A stretch of 15,664 bases of DNA from an uncultured Verrucomicrobiota bacterium (GTDB taxonomy: Bacteria; Verrucomicrobiota; Verrucomicrobiia; Limisphaerales; UBA9464): contig CAIYFP010000413.1 of assembly GCA_903925515.1 (NCBI GenBank), positions 1 to 15,664 of the forward strand, in the 5' to 3' direction. Made by a program: the position numbers and the translations under genes. Shown here in pieces: positions 8,117 to 15,527 of the stretch (its first letter is position 1; every line of letters starts with the position of its first letter). The notes beneath the pieces were generated by a model. That model was not told the DNA's origin and searched no databases. It was given only the letters and a program-made list of their open reading frames with translations.

Positions 8117-9454
8117 TCAGCGTTCCGGCCCGGCCCACCACGAGTCGAGGTCGCGCACCATCGACCGCAGCCTTCGCGGCTCGCGCGAGCCGAGGTTGCG
8201 TTGCTCCATGGGGTCGCGATCGACGCGGTACAACTGCGGTTGTTCAAGGGGCTCGTTGACGGCGTCGGGTACGATGACCTTCCACCCGTCCTTCACCATC
8301 CAGCGCCACCGGAGGCCGCGTTCGGGATGCTCGAGATCGGGGACGTCATGGAGGAAGCACGCGCCGGCTACGGCCCTGCGACGCGACACGGCCGCCGGGT
8401 CGCGAAGATCAACCCCATGATGGCCCGGCGGCGGCTCGATGCCCGCGCACCGGAGCAACGTGGGGTAAAGGTCCATCGAGCTGACCGGATGCTCGACACG
8501 GCCGGGCCGGATCTTGTCGGGCCACCGCAGGAGGATGGGCGTGCGCAGGCCGCCGTCGTAGGGCGACTGCTTGGACCGCGGCGCGTACCGGGGCGAGTCG
8601 GTGGATTGGATCCATCCGTTGTCCGTGACGAACGCCACGACGGTGTCGTCGGCAAGGCCACGACGCTCCAGTTCCCCCAGCAACTCGCCGCAGGTCTCGT
8701 CGAACCACTCGACCATGGCCCAGTACCGGGCGACATGGATGGACGGCGCCACGGCGCGGTACTTCGCAAGCAGGCGCTCGGGGGGCGTGTGCGGGTCGTG
8801 CGGCAACATCGGCGCGTACCAGACCATCCACGGGAACCCCTCGCGTCCGGCGGCGTCGAGGAAGTCCCGGATTGGCTGGAGCGTCTCGCGCCCGATGCGG
8901 AGGCCCTCATCGCCATGACGTCCGGACTTCGATTCCTCGCCGCGCGTCATGCCGTCGGTGAAGCCGCCGTGGCGAAAATGGCCTTGCCACCATTTGCCGG
9001 TCTGGAGGCAACGGTAGCCATGGGCGGCGAGGACGCGCGGAAGGGTTGGCAAGGCCTCGACGCGGGCGTTCATGCGGGCGCGTCCCGCGAGGAACTCCGG
9101 GCTGGCATAACGCCCGGCTCCCGCCAACCCGGCCGGCAGGGGCGGGTCGTTTCCCGTGATGCCATGCACATGGGGCGGGCGCCCGGTGAGGATGGAGGCA
9201 AGGCTGGGGCAGCACAGGCTGGACGGGACGTAGCCGCGGGTGAACACGCGCGATTGCCGCGCCAGCCGGTCAAGGTGCGGCGTGCGGATCGTCGGATGGC
9301 CCATGTGGCCGTGGTCGGTCCATGCTTGGTCGTCGGAGATGATGAGCAGGATGTTGGGCGGCCGTTGCGAGGCCGGGCCGGGCCGGGCCGCAGCCATGAC
9401 GCGGGCGCCGGCGAGCAGGAACAGCAGGCAAGCAAGCCATGGTGGGAAGCGCAT
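8117..9454 (-). CDS. Secreted sulfatase, CxPxL variant
   Basis: A 445-aa type I sulfatase (alkaline phosphatase fold) that would remove sulfate from a carbohydrate or other ester in the periplasm. The start at 9454 gives a signal peptide (MRFPPWLACLLFLLAGARVMAAA). Seen: metal ligands D41-D42 in LLIISDDQAW; the maturation motif at 81-91, C-C-P-S-L-A-S-I-L-T-G, with C81 the formylglycine candidate; HGITGND (97-103); K154 in QTGKWWQGHF, where most sulfatases have GKWHxG; H219 in MLPHDPHTPP; D278-N279 in VTDNGW; and K295 in RSKQSPYDGG. The C-terminal subdomain has LYRVDRDPMEQRNL, a typical sulfatase ending. All main active-site residues are present, but the arginine of C-x-P-x-R is Leu. The matching WW for WH suggests a distinct subfamily rather than a random mutation. 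Divergent from cmk. The long open frame that runs upstream across four plus-strand genes is a shadow and not part of the protein. Confidence 0.92.
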   Translation of the reverse strand: MRFPPWLACLLFLLAGARVMAAARPGPASQRPPNILLIISDDQAWTDHGHMGHPTIRTPHLDRLARQSRVFTRGYVPSSLCCPSLASILTGRPPHVHGITGNDPPLPAGLAGAGRYASPEFLAGRARMNARVEALPTLPRVLAAHGYRCLQTGKWWQGHFRHGGFTDGMTRGEESKSGRHGDEGLRIGRETLQPIRDFLDAAGREGFPWMVWYAPMLPHDPHTPPERLLAKYRAVAPSIHVARYWAMVEWFDETCGELLGELERRGLADDTVVAFVTDNGWIQSTDSPRYAPRSKQSPYDGGLRTPILLRWPDKIRPGRVEHPVSSMDLYPTLLRCAGIEPPPGHHGVDLRDPAAVSRRRAVAGACFLHDVPDLEHPERGLRWRWMVKDGWKVIVPDAVNEPLEQPQLYRVDRDPMEQRNLGSREPRRLRSMVRDLDSWWAGPER

Positions 9455-9535
9455 GGGGGCGATTGGAGCCCGGCGACGCCATCTCTTCAACGGGTTCTCG
9501 CCGTGCAACGCCGGGCGCGGCACCCTGCCGGGAGC

Positions 9536-10219
9536 ATGTTGGAACGAGTCATTGCGATCGACGGCGGCGCGGCCACGGGCAAGAGCACGGCCATGGTCCG
9601 GCTGGCGCGGCACCTTGGCTGGCGGGGCGTCTCGACCGGGCACGTGTACCGGGCCGCGACGATGCTGGCGATGGCCGAGGGCATCGCGCCGCAGGACGCG
9701 GCCGTGCGCCTCGCGGGGCGCTTGAGGGACGGCGCGCTTGCATACGACGTGGAGGCGCAGGCATACGGGTTGCGCGGGGCCGGCGGTTCGGTGCGCGTGC
9801 TCGAGGTGCCGGCGTTGACGTCGCCGGAGGTGTCCGCGCTCACGCCCCAGTATAGCCGCGTGCCCGAGGTCCGGGCCGCGCTCCTCGACTTCCAGCGCGG
9901 CCTTTACGCGGAGCCGGGACTCGTCGCGGACGGGCGCGACTGCGGCACGGTGGTGTTTCCCGGGGCGCGCCTGAAGGTCTGGCTGGAGGTGGACCCGGTG
10001 GAGGCGGCGCGCAGGCTCGAGCGCGGGCTCGGCGTGCCGTTCGCCGCCGCGTACGCCGACGTGCTGGAAAGGAACCTCGCGGACCGCAACCGGCCCAACC
10101 CGATGCGCCCGGCGGAGGACGCGCTGGTGATGGACACCACGCGCCTGACCCCGGACGAGGTGCTGCGGGTGCTGGTGGAGCTGGCACGGCGTCGCGGGTT
10201 TGCCCAGGGCTCGGACTAG
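9536..10219 (+). CDS. cmk: (d)CMP kinase (cytidylate kinase)
   Basis: Phosphorylates CMP and dCMP to the diphosphates with ATP. The 227-aa protein has the P-loop IDGGAATGKST (G10-T18), the acceptor-nucleotide segment STGHVYRAATMLA where the family usually has DSGALYR, the diagnostic GRDCGTVVFPGARLKVWLEV (R134-D135), the lid DRNRPNPMRP (183-192) and the ending DALVMDTTRLTPDEV. Length matches the family at 220-230. The ATG at 9536 is chosen because the P-loop starts eight residues later; the frame is open far upstream but that part is the antisense shadow of the sulfatase. A GGGAG lies only one base before the ATG, too close to be a normal Shine-Dalgarno. The gene is divergent from the sulfatase and followed 51 bp later by the oxidoreductase. 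Confidence 0.93.
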   Translation: MLERVIAIDGGAATGKSTAMVRLARHLGWRGVSTGHVYRAATMLAMAEGIAPQDAAVRLAGRLRDGALAYDVEAQAYGLRGAGGSVRVLEVPALTSPEVSALTPQYSRVPEVRAALLDFQRGLYAEPGLVADGRDCGTVVFPGARLKVWLEVDPVEAARRLERGLGVPFAAAYADVLERNLADRNRPNPMRPAEDALVMDTTRLTPDEVLRVLVELARRRGFAQGSD

Positions 10220-10270
10220 CAACGCAGGCTTCACGCCGGGCGGCGGCCGGTCCAACCTCGCGCCATTCCA

Positions 10271-11359
10271 ATGAAGAAGCGCACGTGGCGGATCGCCGGC
10301 ATCAACTTCGACCACTTCCACATGGGCGACCTCCTGCGCATGGCGTCGGAGCATCCCCGGGTGGAGCTGGCAGGCATCTCGGACGAGCAGCCCGCGCGGA
10401 TGGAGGAGGTCGTGCGCAAGCTGCGGATCCCCCGGGACCGCGTGTTCTCCGACCATCGCCCATGCCTTGAAAAGACGCGCCCGGACGTCGTCATCCTGTG
10501 CCCCGCGGCGTCGCGGCATGGCGAGTGGGTTAAGAAGGTCGCGCCGTACGGCGTGCACGTCATGGTGGAGAAGCCGTTCGCCGGCTCGTTGGGGGAGGCG
10601 GACTCCATGGTGAAGGCGATGCCGAAGGACCGGACGCTGATGGTCAATTGGCCGTTGCAATGGGTGCGGTCGCACCGCAGGGCGCACGAGCTGGTGTCGG
10701 CGGGCGTGATTGGCGAGGTCCTGAACGTGTGGCACTTCGGGGGGAACCGGGGGCCGCTGTGGCACGGGGCCGACAAGGACGAGAAGACGGCGGCGCAGGT
10801 GGCGGAGGAGAAGCCCCGCTCGTGGTTTTACCAGAGGCGGCACGGGGGCGGGTCGTTGCTCGACTACCTTGGGTACGGCTCGACCTTGGGCACATGGTTC
10901 CAGGGCGGACGCCGTCCGCTCGACGTCACGGCCGTGGTGGACCGGCCAGCCGGGCTCGAGGTGGACGAGCACTCGATCGTCGTGGCCCGCTACGCCCATG
11001 GGCTTTCCAAGTTCGAGACCCGCTGGGGCACCTTCACGGACCCATGGAACATCCAGCCCCAGCCGCGGTGCGGCTTCGTCGTCGCCGGTTCCGAGGGCAC
11101 GGTGTCGTCCTACGACTACGACGACTTCGTCACGGTGCAGACGCGGAGGCGTCCAAGGCCGCACCCGGTGGCCGCGCCGGCGCCGCGCGCCCCGCATCGG
11201 AACCCGGTCGAGTACCTGCTGCATTGCCTGGAGGCGGGGGTGCCCCTTGAGGGCCCGGTCAGCCTGCCGGTCTCGCGCATCGGCCAGGAGATCGTCGATG
11301 CGGCCCTCCGGTCCGCCGCGACGGGCCGGACCGTCAAGCTGGCGCAAGGGAAGGGCTGA
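10271..11359 (+). CDS. Gfo/Idh/MocA family oxidoreductase
   Basis: A 362-aa NAD(P)-dependent sugar or polyol dehydrogenase-like protein; the substrate is unknown. The N-terminal Rossmann half starts WRIAGINFDHFHMGDLL, where the usual GxGxxG is replaced by G-I-N-F-D-H-F-H-M-G, then SDEQPARMEE, PDVVILCPAASRHGEWVKK and the family hallmark VEKPFAG with E100-K101-P102. The C-terminal half has GVIGEVLNVWHFGGNRGP and HGGGSLLDYLGYGSTL; most active members have GGGxLxDxGxH here, so the usual catalytic His is not seen at that position. No export signal is evident. It may therefore use an altered mechanism or bind without catalysis. It lies 3 bp before the hydrolase at 11363, so the two are almost surely one operon, perhaps processing one substrate. 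A 12-bp motif in its leader is also found upstream of hom. Confidence 0.9.
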   Translation: MKKRTWRIAGINFDHFHMGDLLRMASEHPRVELAGISDEQPARMEEVVRKLRIPRDRVFSDHRPCLEKTRPDVVILCPAASRHGEWVKKVAPYGVHVMVEKPFAGSLGEADSMVKAMPKDRTLMVNWPLQWVRSHRRAHELVSAGVIGEVLNVWHFGGNRGPLWHGADKDEKTAAQVAEEKPRSWFYQRRHGGGSLLDYLGYGSTLGTWFQGGRRPLDVTAVVDRPAGLEVDEHSIVVARYAHGLSKFETRWGTFTDPWNIQPQPRCGFVVAGSEGTVSSYDYDDFVTVQTRRRPRPHPVAAPAPRAPHRNPVEYLLHCLEAGVPLEGPVSLPVSRIGQEIVDAALRSAATGRTVKLAQGKG

Positions 11360-11362
11360 GCG

Positions 11363-12391
11363 ATGACGGCGCGAGGGACGAGTCGAGCGGCCATGGCTCG
11401 GGCGTGTGCGATGGTGGGGTGGGCCATGATGGCATGGGGATCCCTCCTGGCGGCCGAAGCAGGGGTGCGCACGGGCATCCTTGCGCGGATGGAGGCCGTG
11501 ATGGGGCCCTTCCCTCGCCATGCGCGCGGACCGGTGGCCATGCGGGTCGTGTCGGAGACGAACCGTCCGGGGCACGTGCTGCGCGACATCGTCTATGAGA
11601 GCGAGCCGGGGTCGTGGGTGCCGGCCTACCTCTTGCTGCCCGACGCGGCACGGCGGGCGGCCGGGCGGGAGGTTCCCGTCGCGCTGGCGTTGCACCAGAC
11701 GCATGCGGCGGGCCGCAAGGTGGTCGTGGGGCTGGGGAACTCGCCGGACGACGAGTACGGGGTGGAGCTGGCGGGCAAGGGTTGGCTGGTGCTGGCGCCG
11801 GCGTACCCGCAACTGGCGGACTACTCGCCGGACATCCATGGGCTTGGGCATGCGTCGGGCACGATGAAGGCAATCTGGGACAACGTCCGGGGGCTCGACC
11901 TCCTGGCGGCCATGCCGTTTGCGGACACCAACCGGGTGGTGGCGATCGGCCACTCGCTTGGCGGCCACAACGCGCTCTTCACGGCGGCCTTTGACGAGCG
12001 CATCGGCGCGGTGGCGGCGAGTTGTTCCTTCGACTCGTTCCGGGACTATTACGACGGCAATCCCGAGGTGTGGCGCGAGGGGAAGGGTTGGTGCCAGGCC
12101 CGGTACATGCCCCGCTTGGCGGCGTACGCCGGCCGGCTGGGGGAGATCCCCTTCGACTTCGACGACGTGTTGTCGGCGATCGCGCCGAGGCCGCTCTACA
12201 TCCACGCGCCGTTGCGGGACTCGAACTTCCGCTGGCGTTCGGTGGCGAGGATCGTGGAGGGGGTGCGGCCGCGATGGGCGGTGCGGCCGGAGGCGCTGGT
12301 GCTGGAGCAACCGGACGTCCCGCACCGGTTCCCGCCGGGGCAACGCGCGCGGGCGTTTCGGTTGCTTGGGGCGCTGGAGCGGGGGCGTTGA
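11363..12391 (+). CDS. Secreted alpha/beta hydrolase (dienelactone hydrolase/acetylxylan esterase-like)
   Basis: A 342-aa serine esterase-like protein, likely exported: an N-terminal hydrophobic segment (MARACAMVGWAMMAWGSLLAAEAG, residues 11-34, shown here as a span) resembles a signal peptide. Nucleophile S198 sits in AIGHSLGGHNALF, followed by the acid D286 in HAPLRDSNFRW and H321 in QPDVPHRFPP, a complete triad in the right order. The segment VPAYLLLPDA followed by VALALHQTHAAGRK (oxyanion region) matches the acetylxylan esterase/dienelactone hydrolase-like clade often found in planctomycete and verrucomicrobial polysaccharide regions. Start 11363 is favoured by AAGGGAAGGG a few bases upstream, in the end of the preceding gene; an ATG at 11393 would give a more compact signal peptide. 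Cotranscription with the oxidoreductase is very likely from the 3-bp gap. Substrate unknown; an acetylated or methylated sugar is inference only. Confidence 0.88.
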   Translation: MTARGTSRAAMARACAMVGWAMMAWGSLLAAEAGVRTGILARMEAVMGPFPRHARGPVAMRVVSETNRPGHVLRDIVYESEPGSWVPAYLLLPDAARRAAGREVPVALALHQTHAAGRKVVVGLGNSPDDEYGVELAGKGWLVLAPAYPQLADYSPDIHGLGHASGTMKAIWDNVRGLDLLAAMPFADTNRVVAIGHSLGGHNALFTAAFDERIGAVAASCSFDSFRDYYDGNPEVWREGKGWCQARYMPRLAAYAGRLGEIPFDFDDVLSAIAPRPLYIHAPLRDSNFRWRSVARIVEGVRPRWAVRPEALVLEQPDVPHRFPPGQRARAFRLLGALERGR

Positions 12392-12500
12392 GGGGCGAGT
12401 CGGAGGCCGGGAAGCGCGGTGGGCTTGCCTTGGCGGCGCGCCATGGCAGGGCCCGGCATGCAGCCGCCAACAATTGTGTTTACAAGGCAGGGAGGGCTGC

Positions 12501-12518
12501 ATGGGCTTGCATGCATGA
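12501..12518 (+). other. Possible five-codon leader ORF overlapping the protease start (ATGA)
   Basis: GGGAGGG at 12490-12496 precedes an ATG at 12501 that opens a frame of five codons (M-G-L-H-A) ending in TGA at 12516-12518. That stop overlaps the protease ATG at 12515 as ATGA. The only good Shine-Dalgarno-like sequence here therefore serves the mini-ORF better than the protease. It may be chance: CATG is very frequent in this DNA. Confidence 0.3.
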
Positions 12519-14455
12519 AGATGAAAGGACTCATGGGATGGGCGGGCGCGGCATTCCTGGCCGTCCCCGTGATGGCGCAACGCGCGGTGGTCACGGACCC
12601 GGCGACGGGTTTCCGGCACATGGCGGGGCAGTTGCTGGTGGAGTACCGGGACGGGGCGACGGCGCAGGAGCGCGCGGCGGCATTGAAGGCGGCCGGGGTT
12701 GGCGTCGAGCGCCGGGTTCGCAGGCCGGGCATCGCCGCGCGTGCGCGGGGCTGGCGCGACCTTGAGCTCGTGGCGGGAGGCATGGACGTGGGTGTGGCGG
12801 CGGCAGTCCTGAGGCGCCATGCCTGCGTCGTGGCGGCGGAGCCGAACTGGATTTATCGGCACCATGAGGTGTCCGACGACCCCTTGCTCTCGAGCCTCTG
12901 GGGCCTTCGCAACTCCGGATTTGGCGCGGGTGCCGAGGCCGTCTGGTCCAACGGCGCGGTCGGCTCGTCCACGGTCGTCGTGGGGGTGGTGGACGAGGGG
13001 ATTGACCTCGGCCACCCGGACCTGAACGCCAACATCTGGGTCAACCCCTACGACCCCGTGAACGGCGTGGACGACGACGGCAACGGCTACATCGACGACG
13101 CCAACGGATGGAACTTCGCGGCCAACACGCCCGTCGTGTACGAGGGCGGTTCCGACACGCACGGGACCCATGTGGCGGGGACCGTCGGGGCCGTTGGCGG
13201 CAATGGCTTGGGCGTGGTCGGGGTGAACTGGAACGTCCGCATCATCAGCGGCAAGTTCCTCGGATCGACTGGCGGCACCACCGCCGATGCCATCGAGGCC
13301 GTGGACTACTTCACGCGTCTCAAGGAACTGCACCCGGAGCTGGACCTCGTCGCGCTCAACAATTCGTGGGGCGGCGGCGGTTACTCCGGCCTCCTTCACG
13401 CGTCCATCATCCGCGCCGCCCACCAAGGCATCCTCTTCGTCGCGGCCGCCGGCAACGGCGACTCGAACGGCAATGCCATCAACAACGACGCGACGGCCAG
13501 CTACCCCGCCAACTACGACACCACCGTCGCGCCCACCGGCATCACGCCGTCCGTGCCCCCCTCCTCCTACAACAGCGTCGTCGCCGTCACCTCCATCAAC
13601 TCGTCCGGCAACAAGTCCACATGGGCGAACTTCGGGGCCAACAAGGTCCACCTCGCCGCGCCGGGCGAGGGCATCACCTCCACCTATCCCTCGTCCTCCT
13701 ACGCCACGATCAGCGGCACCTCCATGGCAACGCCGCACGTCACGGGCGCCCTCGCGCTGCTTGCCTCCCGGGAACCCAACGCGACCGCCGACGAGCTCCG
13801 GAGACGGCTCCTCGCCACGGCGACGCCCACGGCCTCCGTCGCCCTCTCCACGCGGACCGGCGGCCGCCTCAACATCCCGGGCTTGCTGACGCCCGTCACG
13901 GCCACCTCGCTTCCCACGACGCCCATCGGGGTCCGCGCATCGCTGGCGTCGTCGCAGGTCGCACTTTCATGGGTTCCGGCCGTCGCGGCGGGCTCGTATT
14001 CCATCCAGCGCGCGACGTCCGCGACCGGCACCTACGTGCGGGTGGGGCAATCCCTTTCGGCGTCCTTCACCGATGCGTCGGTTGCCCAGGGCGCGACCTA
14101 TTACTACCGCGTCGCCGCATTGAACGTGAACGGGGCAAGCCCGCCCTCCGCCGTGGTGTCCATCGTGATCCCGTCCGCCGCGCCGGTTGCCCCGGCCAAC
14201 CTGACGGCCATCGCCGGAACGACTTCGGTGCAACTCGGGTGGACGGATCGTTCGTCCAACGAGACCGGGTTCGGGGTTGAGGTTTCCACGACGGGCAAGA
14301 CATGGACGCAGCTCGGAACCGTGGGAATCAACGCCACGGGTTGCACGGTCACCGGCCTTGCACGCAGGACACGATACTACTTCCGTGTGCGTGCGTTGGG
14401 CGGAGGCGGCCTCCACAGCGCGTACAGCAATCCCGTGCAGGCCAGGACGCTCTGA
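12515..14455 (+). CDS. Secreted subtilisin-like serine protease (S8) with two fibronectin III-like domains
   Basis: A 646-aa exported protease. The start at 12515 gives MKMKGLMGWAGAAFLAVPVMAQ, a good signal peptide; an ATG at 12419 would add 32 residues without such a signal. Numbered from 12515: propeptide about 25-115 (QLLVEYRDGATAQERAAAL to AAEPNWIYR, inhibitor I9/fervidolysin-like); catalytic D160 in GVVDEGIDLGHPDL; a Ca-binding-like insert VNGVDDDGNGYIDDANGWNF; H216 in DTHGTHVAGTVGA; oxyanion Asn in AAAGNGDSN; S403 in ISGTSMATPHVTGA. All triad residues are intact. Two beta domains follow, about 445-540 (PIGVRASLASSQVALSWVP to YYYRVAALNVNG) and 543-646 (PANLTAIAGTTSVQLGWTD to YYFRVRALGGGG), fibronectin III-like and probably for binding. 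No PEP-CTERM or other sorting signal is seen at the C-terminus, which ends PVQARTL. Intact and apparently complete; likely scavenges protein outside the cell. Confidence 0.94.
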   Translation: MKMKGLMGWAGAAFLAVPVMAQRAVVTDPATGFRHMAGQLLVEYRDGATAQERAAALKAAGVGVERRVRRPGIAARARGWRDLELVAGGMDVGVAAAVLRRHACVVAAEPNWIYRHHEVSDDPLLSSLWGLRNSGFGAGAEAVWSNGAVGSSTVVVGVVDEGIDLGHPDLNANIWVNPYDPVNGVDDDGNGYIDDANGWNFAANTPVVYEGGSDTHGTHVAGTVGAVGGNGLGVVGVNWNVRIISGKFLGSTGGTTADAIEAVDYFTRLKELHPELDLVALNNSWGGGGYSGLLHASIIRAAHQGILFVAAAGNGDSNGNAINNDATASYPANYDTTVAPTGITPSVPPSSYNSVVAVTSINSSGNKSTWANFGANKVHLAAPGEGITSTYPSSSYATISGTSMATPHVTGALALLASREPNATADELRRRLLATATPTASVALSTRTGGRLNIPGLLTPVTATSLPTTPIGVRASLASSQVALSWVPAVAAGSYSIQRATSATGTYVRVGQSLSASFTDASVAQGATYYYRVAALNVNGASPPSAVVSIVIPSAAPVAPANLTAIAGTTSVQLGWTDRSSNETGFGVEVSTTGKTWTQLGTVGINATGCTVTGLARRTRYYFRVRALGGGGLHSAYSNPVQARTL

Positions 14456-14606
14456 AAGCCCCGCCCGCCGTCCATGGCCGTCCCCCTATCCCGTGTGTCG
14501 GCCCGCGGGCATAACGTCTGCGGGAGTCTTGCCGCGCCAATCCGGCCGGGTCCCCCTCCGAGGCTCCGGTTGCCGTGCATGGCTTCCCAGGCATGATGGG
14601 GGCGCG

Positions 14607-15173
14607 ATGGATCGACGTTCGATGTGCACGGCGGGGGTCATGCTGGCCGCGGGGCTCGTCGGCCTGCCTGGCCTTGCCTCCTCCGGCAGCCCCATGCCGG
14701 AGCCCATGGAGGAGGACGGCGTCCGCTTCGTCCGCGTGGCCCATGCCCCGTTCCGGTGGAAGGGATGGCTGGCCGTCTATGACGTGGACATGGCCGTTGG
14801 GCCCGGGACATCCCGGGAGAAGCCGTTGGACGGGGGCGCGGTCCGCCTGGAGTTCACGTATCACCGCGCGTTCACGGCCAAGGAGATCATCGAGGGCGGC
14901 AACGCCTTGCTCGCCAAGAACGTCCCACCCGACGAACTGGAAAGGTTGAAGCCCCGTCTGGAACGTCTCAACCGCGCCTATGCCGACGTCCGCCCGGGCG
15001 ACCGTTATACCCTGACCCATGCCCCGGGGCGCGGCCTCACCCTGCGGCTGAACAGCAAGCCGCTCGTCACCGTCGAGGGCGACGACTTCGCGCCGCGATA
15101 CCTGCGCATCTGGCTGGGACAGGAGCCAATCCACAAGGGATTGCGTGACCGCCTCCTGGGGACTGTTCGCTGA
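14607..15173 (+). CDS. Exported chalcone isomerase-like protein
   Basis: A 188-aa protein of the bacterial chalcone isomerase-like group (Chalcone_3 type); these share the plant CHI fold, but the bacterial function is not known and fatty-acid binding or redox links are only suggestions. The start at 14607 gives a signal peptide (MDRRSMCTAGVMLAAGLVGLPGLASS as a span of residues 1-26). Seen: the N-terminal domain around GVRFVRVAHAPFRWKGWLAVYDVDMA, then RLEFTYHRAFTAKEI, EGGNALLAKNVPPDELERLKPRL, RLNRAYADVRPGDRYTL, GRGLTLRLNSKPLVTVEGDDF and RYLRIWLGQEPIHKGLRDRLLG, the last being the most conserved stretch of the family. The frame is open for a further 330 bp upstream but that overlaps the protease and is a shadow. 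It stands alone, 151 bp after the protease, with no recognisable promoter. Confidence 0.85.
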   Translation: MDRRSMCTAGVMLAAGLVGLPGLASSGSPMPEPMEEDGVRFVRVAHAPFRWKGWLAVYDVDMAVGPGTSREKPLDGGAVRLEFTYHRAFTAKEIIEGGNALLAKNVPPDELERLKPRLERLNRAYADVRPGDRYTLTHAPGRGLTLRLNSKPLVTVEGDDFAPRYLRIWLGQEPIHKGLRDRLLGTVR

Positions 15174-15527
15174 CGAGCAAGGGGGGCGAATGCGGAAACC
15201 GGGCTCTCGCCTTGGCCCACGGGAGCACCCGCGATGCAGTCGCCTCGTGATCCATGCGGCGGCATGTTTGGGCTCGCGGCGCTCATGCGCAGGAACCGGT
15301 GATGCCGGGTCCGCAGGCCGCCACCCCATGGTGACGGGCATGGATCGGGTCTTTCCTTTCCTTGCCTGCATTCCCGGCATGACGACTCGCTTCCCATGGC
15401 CCCTCTCCTGCGCATCCCGCGCAGACGGACGTGGGGTCGCTGGCACGGTGCGCGGGCACGGAGCGCGCATGGGGTGGCGACAGGAGCCCATCGGCCTTTC
15501 GCGTGGAATCAATGGGTCGCGCGCGGC
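15174..15527. other. Gene-free stretch downstream of the chalcone isomerase-like gene
   Basis: I see no family-like protein in any frame, no tRNA or rRNA, and no terminator hairpin with T-tract. The frames that stay open on both strands have compositions expected of GC-rich shadows. Several imperfect GC-rich repeats such as GCGCGCGC-like runs occur near 15451-15526 without clear structure. Confidence 0.5.

Noticed and set aside
8201..9535. N-terminal extension of cmk by 445 codons
   Set aside because: The extension is antisense to the sulfatase and has no cytidylate kinase counterpart; the family N-terminus starts at the ATG at 9536.
8117..13738. A single minus-strand open frame of 1873 codons running upstream from the sulfatase across cmk, the oxidoreductase, the esterase and half of the protease
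   Set aside because: Only the last 445 residues are sulfatase. The rest is antisense to four well-supported plus-strand genes, has the Arg/His/Pro-rich composition of a shadow, and follows from high GC at third codon positions suppressing stops.
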